From the NCBI GenBank assembly GCA_938017505.1, contig CALIKV010000020.1, positions 1-32,148 of the forward strand: 32,148 bases of DNA, written 5' to 3'. Below the pieces are notes generated by a model. The model worked only from the letters and a program-made list of their open reading frames with translations, had not been told where the DNA came from and made no database searches. Shown here piece after piece: positions 25,577-32,148 of the stretch. Each line of letters starts with the position of its first letter. Position 1 is the stretch's first letter. The position numbers were made by a program, and so were the translations under genes. The DNA is from an uncultured Sulfolobales archaeon. GTDB lineage: Archaea > Thermoproteota > Thermoprotei_A > Sulfolobales > NBVN01.

Positions 25577-25633
25577 CGTCATCGCGTGGGTTTCTCATCA
25601 TATGAGGTCAGCGCTTATAGACCCAAATCACCG
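25577..25633 (-). ncRNA. Second C/D box guide sRNA candidate
   Basis: On the minus strand: C-like GTGATTT (25631-25625), 13 bases (GGGTCTATAAGCG), D' CTGA (25611-25608), six-base spacer, perfect C' box ATGATGA (25601-25595), 12 bases (GAAACCCACGCG), then ATGA (25582-25579) in place of the D box CTGA. A TATA-like AATTATTAA (about 25655-25663) lies 25-30 bases upstream of the C box. The geometry is right, but two boxes are imperfect. Predicted targets: CGCUUAUAGACCC and CGCGUGGGUUUC. Confidence 0.5.
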
Positions 25634-25734
25634 TTATTATCATTGATTAGGGGGTTAATAATTGCTTTCACGCACGGCCTAGTAAATATTGCGTTAACGA
25701 CGATGATGTGGAAGAGCCGGTCAGTTTTTGTAGG

Positions 25735-25743
25735 ATTATAAAA
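25735..25743 (+). promoter_or_regulatory. TATA box for the small membrane protein gene
   Basis: ATTATAAAA lies 28-36 bases before the GTG at 25771, implying a nearly leaderless transcript. Confidence 0.55.
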
Positions 25744-25770
25744 GGCCGGCTACGTTAAACCTGGTGGGAG

Positions 25771-26016
25771 GTGTTGTGTTTGGGGGGCTTCACACGGGCT
25801 CTAATAATACCGCTTGCCCTCGTACTCTACGGATCTCTGTTAATCGCTATACAGCCACTGTTAATCAGACTCCTAACGCATTTAATGGTTCTAGGCAGTA
25901 ACTCGCTGGCAATCCAAGCACTCAGCTTCATTCTTTACATCGCACTTAACGCTCTCCTGCTGTACACATGGTTTAGACTAACCAGGTTTGCAAGGAGTTC
26001 GGGTTTGAAAGCTTGA
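25771..26016 (+). CDS. Small membrane protein of unknown function (81 aa)
   Basis: Two hydrophobic segments, about residues 9-33 (RALIIPLALVLYGSLLIAI...) and 45-66 (LAIQALSFILYIALNALLLY), make this a two-pass membrane protein with a short basic C-terminus (RLTRFARSSGLKA). I recognise no family. The start is GTG at 25771, preceded by GGTGGGAGG. A TATA box at 25735-25743 supports independent expression. It ends 26 bases before the elp3 start and may be co-transcribed with it. The hydrophobicity pattern and promoter support a real gene. Confidence 0.65.
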   Translation: MLCLGGFTRALIIPLALVLYGSLLIAIQPLLIRLLTHLMVLGSNSLAIQALSFILYIALNALLLYTWFRLTRFARSSGLKA

Positions 26017-26042
26017 ATTCAGCCTGAACGTGGGGGAGTCGG

Positions 26043-27563
26043 TTGCAAAGCTATTTAAACTCTTTATGCAATAACCCTCCTGTAGTGAGCACGTTAATGC
26101 GCGCTGACGTCAGAACTAGGAAGTTGACGAGGGTTTTGTCCGGCGTTGCTCCCGTGGCCGTTATGGCTAAGCCTCATCCATGCCCTCACGGGAGATGCGT
26201 CTACTGCCCAGGCGGGCCGGACTTTAACACACCGCAGTCATACGTAGGCGACGAGCCGGCTCTAATGAGGGCTAGAGGGGTTAACTACGACCCATACCTT
26301 CAAGTCCGTCTCAGACTAGGTCATTACAGGGATTACATAGGCTGGTACCCGTCGAAAGTGGAGTTGATAGTCATGGGCGGCACCTTCGTCGCGTATCCTC
26401 AAGACTATCAAGAATGGTTCGTCACTGAGGCCTTCAGAGCCATGAATGACTTCCCAGGCTTAAGGAGTAATGCGGTGACAACCCTTGAAGCGGAGCACGA
26501 GAGGAACGAGCGTGCCTCAGTGAGGTGTGTGGGTCTCACCATAGAGACTAGGCCTGACTGGGGTATGGAGAAGCACGCGGACTTAATGCTCAAGCTAGGA
26601 GCCACTAAAGTCGAGCTCGGCGTGCAGAGCATCTACGACGACGTCCTATCGCGTGTTAAGAGAGGACACAGCGTCTCAGACGTCGTCAAGTCGACACGGA
26701 TCCTCAAGGATTCGGGGTTTAAGGTCGCTTATCATATAATGCCCGGCCTCCCCGGCAGCGACCCGGGCAGAGACTTAGAAGCGGTCAAGGCCCTCTTCGA
26801 GAACCCAGATTATAGACCCGACTACTTGAAGATATACCCGACTTTAGTAATTGAAGGTGCTGAGCTGTACGAGATTTGGAAGAGAGGTGATTACAGGGCA
26901 TTGAGGGATGAAGATGCCGTGGACATAATATCGGAGATGTTTAGATACATACCCAAGTACGTGAGGGTTCAGAGGGTGCAGAGGGACGTGCCCGCACCGT
27001 TAATAGTCGACGGGCCGAGGAGAGGGGACTTAAGGGAATTGGTTGAGGAAGCATGTCTGAGGAAAGGCATAAAGATAAATGAAATCAGGTGGAGGGAGGC
27101 TAGCAGGGCATTACTGAAGAGGGGTATCCTGACCAGGCCTGAGGACTTAAAGCTAACGAGAACGACCTACAAAGCCAGTGAGGGCATTGAGGAGTTTCTG
27201 GCTATAGAGGATCCGGTGAACGACACCGTGGTCGGCATCCTTAGGATGAGGATACCGTCCCCCCACGCACATAGGCCTGAAGTAGCAGGTGGCGGGAAAG
27301 CGCTGATTCGCGAGCTACACGTCTACGGCGCACCAGTACCCCCAGGCGGGTTACCCGCATCCCATCTAGAGTGGCAACATAGGGGTTTTGGAAGGAGACT
27401 GCTTGCCGAAGCTGAGAGGATAGCTCTCGAGGAGTACGATGTTGGCGAGGTCTTAGTTCTCTCAGGCGTCGGGGTTAGGGATTACTACAGAACGTTAGGA
27501 TATGTGAGAACGGCGGGCTCGCCCTACATGCGTAAGGGCCTCGAATGCAGCAACTTAATTTAA
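26043..27563 (+). CDS. elp3: tRNA uridine(34) acetyltransferase/radical SAM enzyme Elp3
   Basis: Elp3 uses a radical-SAM [4Fe-4S] cluster and acetyl-CoA to put a carboxymethyl group on C5 of wobble uridine in tRNA. The cluster motif C47-x4-C52-x2-C55 lies in HPCPHGRCVYC. The SAM core follows (TLEAEHERN, LTIETRPDWG, VELGVQSIYDDVL). The C-terminal GNAT domain has the acetyl-CoA loop QHRGFGRRLL and VGVRDYYRTLGY. The N-terminus is short: only about 40 residues precede the radical-SAM core, where homologues have roughly 80-100. The start is uncertain: TTG 26043 behind GGGGGAG, or ATG 26097 behind a TATA-like TATTTAAAC (26052-26060). The gene converges on a Trm9-like methyltransferase gene with a 9-base overlap. 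Confidence 0.95.
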   Translation: MQSYLNSLCNNPPVVSTLMRADVRTRKLTRVLSGVAPVAVMAKPHPCPHGRCVYCPGGPDFNTPQSYVGDEPALMRARGVNYDPYLQVRLRLGHYRDYIGWYPSKVELIVMGGTFVAYPQDYQEWFVTEAFRAMNDFPGLRSNAVTTLEAEHERNERASVRCVGLTIETRPDWGMEKHADLMLKLGATKVELGVQSIYDDVLSRVKRGHSVSDVVKSTRILKDSGFKVAYHIMPGLPGSDPGRDLEAVKALFENPDYRPDYLKIYPTLVIEGAELYEIWKRGDYRALRDEDAVDIISEMFRYIPKYVRVQRVQRDVPAPLIVDGPRRGDLRELVEEACLRKGIKINEIRWREASRALLKRGILTRPEDLKLTRTTYKASEGIEEFLAIEDPVNDTVVGILRMRIPSPHAHRPEVAGGGKALIRELHVYGAPVPPGGLPASHLEWQHRGFGRRLLAEAERIALEEYDVGEVLVLSGVGVRDYYRTLGYVRTAGSPYMRKGLECSNLI

Positions 27564-28235
27564 CGGTTTGATTGATAAGCAGTAGTAGTTCTTCGCCGGA
27601 GCCCTTCCGCTGCTTTGAGGCACGTAGATCCCCTTCTCCAAAGTCTTGAAGCCTGACACGCGCAGGTCTTTCACAAGCTCCCGCAGGCTGTAGAGATGAT
27701 ACTCTCTACAGGCGATCCGTGAGCATTTAGTGAAGTCCCAGAGACTCTCCTTCCTGCGGAACACGAAGGAAGGGAAGTCTCTTAAAACTTCGAGGATTAG
27801 GCTCAGTTGCCACCTACTCCATACTACAGCAAGCGCCATACCCCCACACTTTAAGACCCTGTAACACTCTCTCAACACTTGTAGCCTACCACTACGCGAC
27901 GTCACGTGATGGAGTGAGGCGATGAGAAGGACACCGTCTAACGAGTCACTCCTAAGCGGGAGGTATTCCATATCAGCGAGAACGGGATACAATCTGCAGG
28001 AGAGTTCCCAAGGAACCTCCTTAAGAAATCTCAATAGCATCTCCTCGGAAATGTCCACTATAACTCCTCTTAACTCGCTCCTCAAGCTGATGAGGTATAC
28101 GGCGTTCTGCCCGGGTCCTGAGCCGAGGTCGCCAAACCATAAGGCGTCACTCCCTAGGACCTTAGTGACTATTGGCCAGGGTTTCCTCCTGTAGCCGTTT
28201 GCTATAAAGTCATACCCGGCAGTCAGCCGCACCAC
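27555..28235 (-). CDS. Trm9-like SAM-dependent tRNA methyltransferase
   Basis: Class I methyltransferase (226 aa). Motif I is DLGSGPGQN (36-44); the later motif LIASLHHVTSRSGRLQVLRECYRVLKCGG follows the pattern of Trm9/ALKBH8. The N-terminus YDFIANGYRRKPWPIVTKVL (8-27) matches the Trm9 hallmark in which IA...PWP.V..FL precedes the SAM fold, and REYHLYSLRELVKDLRVSGF near the C-terminus fits as well. Trm9 methyl-esterifies the carboxymethyl group made by Elp3 (cm5U to mcm5U), so the neighbourhood agrees with the motif. Family members need the small zinc protein Trm112, which is not in this window. The start is GTG 28235, preceded by GAGGTG. Confidence 0.75.
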   Translation of the reverse strand: MVRLTAGYDFIANGYRRKPWPIVTKVLGSDALWFGDLGSGPGQNAVYLISLRSELRGVIVDISEEMLLRFLKEVPWELSCRLYPVLADMEYLPLRSDSLDGVLLIASLHHVTSRSGRLQVLRECYRVLKCGGMALAVVWSRWQLSLILEVLRDFPSFVFRRKESLWDFTKCSRIACREYHLYSLRELVKDLRVSGFKTLEKGIYVPQSSGRAPAKNYYCLSIKPLN

Positions 28236-28269
28236 CTCTAACGCTCCTAACCTCTAGACTGGGATAAGT

Positions 28270-28283
28270 GTATATTAATTAAT
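28270..28283. promoter_or_regulatory. AT-rich promoter region between the trm9-like gene and the membrane-protein gene
   Basis: GTATATTAATTAAT lies 51-64 bases before the ATG at 28334 and, in reverse, about 35-48 bases before the GTG at 28235. It can serve both divergent genes. Confidence 0.45.
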
Positions 28284-28333
28284 TTTAGTGATTGTTATGT
28301 CGGAATGATGAGAAGAGGGTCTAGTGATCAAAG

Positions 28334-28843
28334 ATGACCGATGCCGGAAATGCTGAGTCCCCGCTTAAGGTAGGTGAGCGCTTCAGACACGTGCTCCTCT
28401 TCACCGTTATTCTCTCAAGCTCATTCACTGTAACGAGTCTGGTGTTTTCATTAATGAACAGTTATATGGGACTCGCTCAATTGGCGTTAGTATCCTTTAA
28501 CACCTCCTCGTTCATCACGCTCATAATCTCTCTAACGTTACACGTAGTGTTTCAGAACAAGACCTCATTAAGGGTCCTCCTTATGAGTTGTGCTTCCTTC
28601 ATAATTGCTTACTACCTATACCTAGGGAGTAAGGTGCTCTCAAACAGCCTGACAGTTATCCCCTATCCATTACTTATAGAACTTAGGAACGGCAGTCATT
28701 CAACCTACGTGCTGGACCTTCCGCAGGCCATCTTAATAACGCTCCTGGTTTATCGCCTCTTCCAGAGGAGGCGGAGACCTATCCCCGCGTCTGAGAGGGC
28801 TCTTGCCGTCGAGAAGCCTTCAGCGCCCAGGACAAGCTCTTGA
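28334..28843 (+). CDS. Integral membrane protein of unknown function (four predicted helices)
   Basis: Hydrophobic segments lie at about residues 20-43, 47-69, 78-98 and 119-137, with a basic cytoplasmic-type tail (RLFQRRRRPIPASERALAVEKPSAP). A short polar loop with GSHSTYV (about 110-116) separates helices three and four. I recognise no family or catalytic motif. The ATG at 28334 follows a leader of about 35 bases. The gene is followed 42 bases later by tRNA-Glu, which has its own TATA box. Codon use is slightly less AGG-rich than in the housekeeping genes, as is common for membrane proteins. Confidence 0.7.
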   Translation: MTDAGNAESPLKVGERFRHVLLFTVILSSSFTVTSLVFSLMNSYMGLAQLALVSFNTSSFITLIISLTLHVVFQNKTSLRVLLMSCASFIIAYYLYLGSKVLSNSLTVIPYPLLIELRNGSHSTYVLDLPQAILITLLVYRLFQRRRRPIPASERALAVEKPSAPRTSS

Positions 28844-28852
28844 GACTCTAAT

Positions 28853-28861
28853 ACTTATAAG
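28853..28861 (+). promoter_or_regulatory. TATA box for tRNA-Glu
   Basis: ACTTATAAG lies 25-33 bases before the tRNA 5' end. Confidence 0.55.
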
Positions 28862-28885
28862 CTTTTGTTTTGATTTTGTTTTAGT

Positions 28886-28981
28886 GCCGCGGTAGTATAG
28901 CCCGGTCAAGTATGCGGGCCTCTCGAGCCGCGTCAGCGAGGATAGCCCGTGACCCGGGTTCAAATCCCGGCCGCGGCACCA
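28886..28981 (+). tRNA. tRNA-Glu (anticodon CTC) with an 18-nt intron at 37/38
   Basis: Acceptor GCCGCGG/CCGCGGC, anticodon stem CGGGC (28915-28919) pairing with GCCCG (28945-28949), loop CTCTCGA with anticodon CTC (28922-28924), T arm CCGGG-TTCAAAT-CCCGG, discriminator A (28978) and an encoded CCA (28979-28981). The 18 bases 28926-28943 must be removed. AGCC is repeated at both intron ends, so the exact cut can shift by up to four bases, but 37/38 is the canonical archaeal site. Confidence 0.92.
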
Positions 28982-29042
28982 GTCTCGGCTTCACAGCCAA
29001 AAGCCCCTTCTCTTTAGGGTTGGAAAGTCGGTGAATCTTCGA

Positions 29043-31364
29043 TTAGTGGCGGCTACGTTTCCAAGCCGCTATGAGTATGGCTGTTACGATAGCTGCCAGA
29101 ACCACTAACGTCGTGGCCACAAGCCATGTACTTGTGGCTGTAACGGGTCGCTCAGACTCCACTATTCTGATCGTGAGCAGCGCCTCCTTCACAATCTCTC
29201 CACATACGGCTTTAACTCTTAGGATATGTGATCCCGTCGGCGCTTCCTCAGACGCTGTGATTGTCAGCGTCGTGTAGATCGGCGGGGTATCCGCCTCCAC
29301 AACGAAGCTGCCTGAAACGCCTTTAGGCATGTCCGAAATTGAAAGGAATACCTTCTGACGTGCTTCACCGGCCACGCGCTCAACATACACGCTTACAAGC
29401 CCCGATTCTCCTCTCCGTATAGTGACTATGTTTGGGTTTAATGAGATAGCGTAGTCGAACGCCTCTGTGAACTCGGCGACTAGGCTTATTGGGCCGTTTA
29501 TCCAAACAGTTGTGGGGTTGTTGAAGCGCTCGTACGTTGAGCTAACCGCGTAGAGTGCCCTCCACATCTTAAACTCGTACTTGTTCCCTGGAATAGCCGT
29601 TACATTCACACGCGACCCCGCATCGAACCAGTACACGCCTGGACTTGGATCAGTTGTTCCCTTACCTGCCTCAGCGCCGATCTCAAGCTTGTACTGCACT
29701 TTATAGGAGGCATCAACGAAGCCCCCTTCAGGCGGAATCACTATTACGCCGCTCACAGAATCTGAAAGGCCGCTTGCTGAAGCCCACCTATACCGCACGT
29801 CCCCAGTGATGGACTCAACGACTTGAATCCACGCGTACGTATGTGTTGAGCCGACTTCCCAAACGAATTGCCTTGGCAGGTCAGACAGTGAATAGCTTTC
29901 CCCGTCAACTATTAAAACTCTTCCGGAGGCGTCGGATCCCAAGCCGCTTGCAGAGAACGTTACCATGGCTACACGTTGAAGCCTCATAGTTATCGAGCCT
30001 GAACCGCTGACTGTAGCTAAGGCTGAAGGCGAGGATCGCGGCACCACGCTTACGTTGCCGCTCGTTTCCCATCTCAAGAACCTATACTCGCTTGGAATGA
30101 TTCCAGCGGATAGCGGGTATGAGCCAGCTACGGCTTCCGTTGATTCGTGATGGGAATAGGTTGAACCTGTGAAGTTTATTGTTGCATCACCGACGGAATT
30201 GTCATCATGGTCGAGGACTTGGAAGTTAATAGTGTGTGTTGCGGCCGTAACTGTTAAAGCGTACTGTGCTGTCCTCGAGAGTCCTCCTCCAAAACCAGTA
30301 ATCGCTACTTCATACGTGCCTGTAGGGGTGATGGCCGAAGTCGTAATGATCATCGTGCTTGAGGCAGACGGCGAGCCTGAGCTGATCGTGACGTTGCTCG
30401 GATCGAATGCGGCTGATGCTCCTTGAGGGAGGCCTGAGACCGAGAGGTTAACTAATACGGGAGAACTGTATTCACCTGTTAGAGTGACTGTTACCATTGT
30501 GTAGACGTTTCCCCCTTGTATTACCGAGCCGCTTGCAGGGTCGACGCTCACCGAGAAATTTAAGAGGGACTCGCTTTGGGATGCTTGAGCAGCATATACT
30601 GTGTAAAGCGTGTATAGAGCGTCTGCGACGTAATTTGCTGCGAGGTTTAGGGATTCACCAGCCCTGCCCCTGAATATCGGGTCGTTCCAGTTATAGTTCC
30701 TGTCCATCCAGGTGCATGTCAAGCCCCTCCAAGACCTGTCGAACGTCGTGTCATACGCTAGCTCAACAGCTGCATCGTAGGCCATGATGAACCTCAATTC
30801 CCCATCAAACCTTAGGAAAGCGTTGAACTCCGAGCTGTAACTTGAGGTCCTCGAGTTCACGTAATTCTCGTAGTCACTGTGATGTACCTCAGCACCCCAA
30901 TCGGTGTTAGCGCCCATAACGTGACCGAAAACAGCCATGTCCGCTATATAGTGGGACATAACTCCAGCGTACTTAGCAGCTGAAGGGAGATCCCCTGAGA
31001 GCATGAACATCAGTGCCTTGTTGAACGTCGCGTTAGCCCGCCGTGCAGCCGAATCATCCGTTAAGACCCCGCCTGAGCTGAAGTATATGTGGTGGAGGCC
31101 TGTATCGCCTATCCCGTCCGGAGCCCTACCATTATCCGGGAGCTCCGTTCCGTAAAGATACCAGTTCAAATTCGCGAGGATCCAATCCCTAGCCTCGCTT
31201 GGAAGCCAGTCAAGAGCGTGCTCAGCAATCCAGTCATGGGTTCCGTATTCCGGACTAGAGAAGTCGGAGCTGAAGCCTCCATTACTCCAGCTATAAACAA
31301 CCTCCGGAGACATAGCTAGCATGAAGATCGGCACAAGGCAGAGAAAGAGCGTCAGTCTCCCCAA
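29043..31364 (-). CDS. Membrane-anchored surface protein with zinc-dependent phospholipase C-like domain
   Basis: Secreted 773-aa protein. A signal peptide (about 1-25, ending VVYS) is followed by W26. Residues 26-260 form a zinc-dependent phospholipase C/S1-P1-like domain with the full ligand set: W26 as mature N-terminus, H43, D77, H92, H138, D142, H148 (D142-H148 spacing as in the Bacillus cereus enzyme), H162 and E166 (HSDYE, compare HSKYE). Then come beta-sandwich domains: one Ig-like (about 270-375), thermopsin/S-layer-like modules (RYRWASASGL, ASYKVQYKLEI, about 450-640) and another Ig-like (about 640-735). A single transmembrane helix (about 746-767) and a KRSRH tail anchor it. The substrate is unknown: archaeal ether lipids, nucleic acid or exogenous phospholipids. 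Minus-strand TATA near 31395-31405. Confidence 0.85.
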   Translation of the reverse strand: MGRLTLFLCLVPIFMLAMSPEVVYSWSNGGFSSDFSSPEYGTHDWIAEHALDWLPSEARDWILANLNWYLYGTELPDNGRAPDGIGDTGLHHIYFSSGGVLTDDSAARRANATFNKALMFMLSGDLPSAAKYAGVMSHYIADMAVFGHVMGANTDWGAEVHHSDYENYVNSRTSSYSSEFNAFLRFDGELRFIMAYDAAVELAYDTTFDRSWRGLTCTWMDRNYNWNDPIFRGRAGESLNLAANYVADALYTLYTVYAAQASQSESLLNFSVSVDPASGSVIQGGNVYTMVTVTLTGEYSSPVLVNLSVSGLPQGASAAFDPSNVTISSGSPSASSTMIITTSAITPTGTYEVAITGFGGGLSRTAQYALTVTAATHTINFQVLDHDDNSVGDATINFTGSTYSHHESTEAVAGSYPLSAGIIPSEYRFLRWETSGNVSVVPRSSPSALATVSGSGSITMRLQRVAMVTFSASGLGSDASGRVLIVDGESYSLSDLPRQFVWEVGSTHTYAWIQVVESITGDVRYRWASASGLSDSVSGVIVIPPEGGFVDASYKVQYKLEIGAEAGKGTTDPSPGVYWFDAGSRVNVTAIPGNKYEFKMWRALYAVSSTYERFNNPTTVWINGPISLVAEFTEAFDYAISLNPNIVTIRRGESGLVSVYVERVAGEARQKVFLSISDMPKGVSGSFVVEADTPPIYTTLTITASEEAPTGSHILRVKAVCGEIVKEALLTIRIVESERPVTATSTWLVATTLVVLAAIVTAILIAAWKRSRH

Positions 31365-31604
31365 GCGAGATACCTAAGGTCATATGCTAACAAAGCATAT
31401 AAGGTAAGGGATAAGATCCTCAAGAGCTTAAAATCCGTAAGGAGGGACGTCGAGTGACGCCAGTCAACCAGCTCTTAACCACATCTGCTCCGAGTACGAG
31501 GGATTGTCCTGAGCCCAGAGCGTGGGGAACAAGATCGACAACCCCGTAAAGGATGAGGGGGTTGAACCCGAAGCGGCGAGTTGACGCAACCAAGTTCTAT
31601 ACCG

Positions 31605-31880
31605 TTATAACTTCCTACCCCTCTTGCGTCTTATGATGAAGACGTGTCCTCTAACATCGATTAATTCGGCGTTCAGAGTCCTTGACACCTCGGAGGCCAG
31701 AGCCTTCACGTCGATCTGCCTAGCCAAGGACTTCAACACCTTAACCTTGACAAGGCCCTCCCTCTCCAGGCTTCTCCGTATCTCTTCAACGATGTTCTCA
31801 TTCACACCTCCCTTACCTATTCTAACTCGCGCCGACCCACTCAACACCTCTCTAAGAACCCTCACCTTCTTCTCACGCAT
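31605..31880 (-). CDS. YhbY/CRM-domain RNA-binding protein
   Basis: The protein is 91 aa from the ATG at 31880. The segment ARVRIGKGGVNENIVEEIRRSLEREGLVKVKVL contains the GxxG-like loop (GKGG) of the CRM/YhbY domain, a KH-like fold found in pre-ribosomal RNA-binding proteins. VSRTLNAELIDVRGHVFIIRRKRGRK completes it. The frame is open to 31913, but the ATG at 31880 is the natural start, overlapping the end of the RNase P gene by 19 bases. A role in ribosome or RNA maturation is inferred from the family and from its RNase P neighbour. Confidence 0.87.
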   Translation of the reverse strand: MREKKVRVLREVLSGSARVRIGKGGVNENIVEEIRRSLEREGLVKVKVLKSLARQIDVKALASEVSRTLNAELIDVRGHVFIIRRKRGRKL

Positions 31881-32148
31881 GGCTGTCGCGTCACCCAACC
31901 ACAATGTAAGCACGTGAGAGTTATTATAACTTGCTTCCTGTTACCTCTCAACCTGACTCTGGCCGTTGCCCCGGGGATCAGGGGGGTGAAGCACGACCTG
32001 CAGACATACCTCCTGTAGGGGAGCGGTCTCCGAACCCCAGCCTTACGCAGTAAGGCCAGGCCCAGCCTTATCTGCTTCCGTGCGATATCAAGTCTCCCCT
32101 CACGAACCATCTCAACGGAAGTGTTGTAGAGTATCATAGCCCTCTGGA
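31862..32148 (-). CDS. rnp4: Ribonuclease P protein component 4 (Rpp21-like), 5' end outside window
   Basis: Subunit of the archaeal RNase P holoenzyme that removes 5' leaders from tRNA precursors. ARKQIRLGLALLRKAGVRRPLPYRRYVCRSCFTPLIPGATARVRL, with the CxxC pair (CRSC) and a second CxxC (CLHC in TCLHCGWVTRQP), is the zinc ribbon of the Rpr2/Rpp21 family. The first ATG in view is at 32137, but the frame stays open to the window edge (QRA before the Met), and homologues have more N-terminal residues. The true start is probably outside, so this is partial. Confidence 0.9.
   Translation of the reverse strand, partial: QRAMILYNTSVEMVREGRLDIARKQIRLGLALLRKAGVRRPLPYRRYVCRSCFTPLIPGATARVRLRGNRKQVIITLTCLHCGWVTRQPCVRRR

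Larger units (their letters stand above)
25153..25770. other. 618-base region without protein genes
   Basis: I find no convincing protein gene on either strand. From right to left on the minus strand it holds two C/D box sRNA candidates (25577-25633 and 25380-25432), each preceded by a TATA-like box, and a GC-rich hairpin-forming stretch (25200-25305) also preceded by a TATA-like box (25326-25334). The promoter of the minus-strand HTH gene is at the left end and that of the plus-strand membrane-protein gene at the right end. Confidence 0.6.

Noticed and set aside
28290-28360. ATGATGA at about 28306 as a C box
   Set aside because: No properly spaced D' or D boxes; it lies in the leader and start of the membrane-protein gene.

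Overview
The window comes from a hyperthermophilic archaeon of the phylum Thermoproteota (crenarchaea). The evidence is: an EF-1alpha carrying the GEFEAGM...GQT segment shared by eocytes and eukaryotes; an unsplit RNA polymerase B subunit beside split A'/A'' subunits; a gins23-mcm pair; AT-rich TATA boxes about 25-30 bases before many starts; frequent GTG/TTG starts; AGG-rich arginine codons; and tRNA introns, one at a non-canonical site. I cannot name a species.

Layout. 1-301: non-coding DNA and an intron-containing tRNA-Lys(CTT). 401-3890: a replication cluster (GINS23, MCM helicase) followed by a small unknown protein and a THUMP-like RNA-binding protein. 3944-7604: an adenosine-specific kinase family protein, an unknown protein with a very basic tail, ornithine carbamoyltransferase on the minus strand, and a DUF4443 regulator translationally coupled to a diphthine-ammonia ligase. 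7594-11705: FEN1 (minus), convergent with the ligase gene and divergent from leucyl-tRNA synthetase. 11706-12015: a candidate C/D box sRNA and tRNA-Ser(TGA). 12093-24257, nearly all minus: the archaeal str/rpo block, transcribed as rpoH-rpoB-rpoA'-rpoA''-L30e-nusA-S12, then S7, EF-1alpha and S10. One plus-strand gene, a DUF151 (bifunctional nuclease-like) protein, sits between S12 and S7. 24374-26016: tRNA-Lys(TTT), an HTH protein with a degenerate phosphoribosyltransferase-like domain, a 0.6 kb gene-free stretch with two C/D box sRNA candidates on the minus strand, and a small membrane protein. 26043-28235: Elp3 convergent with a Trm9-like methyltransferase. 28334-31364: a membrane protein, an intron-containing tRNA-Glu(CTC), and a large membrane-anchored surface protein whose N-terminal domain keeps all the zinc ligands of zinc-dependent phospholipase C. 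31605-32148: a YhbY-type RNA-binding protein and the RNase P subunit Rnp4, whose 5' end lies outside the window.

Most genes are housekeeping information-processing genes. The parts most worth a second look are: the small-RNA candidates in 25.2-25.6 kb and near 11.8 kb; the Elp3/Trm9-like pair, which implies a eukaryote-like wobble-uridine modification; two tRNA-Lys genes whose mature sequences differ only at the wobble base although one has an intron; the Zn-phospholipase-like surface protein; and a LeuRS reading frame whose best-placed start appears to be ACG.
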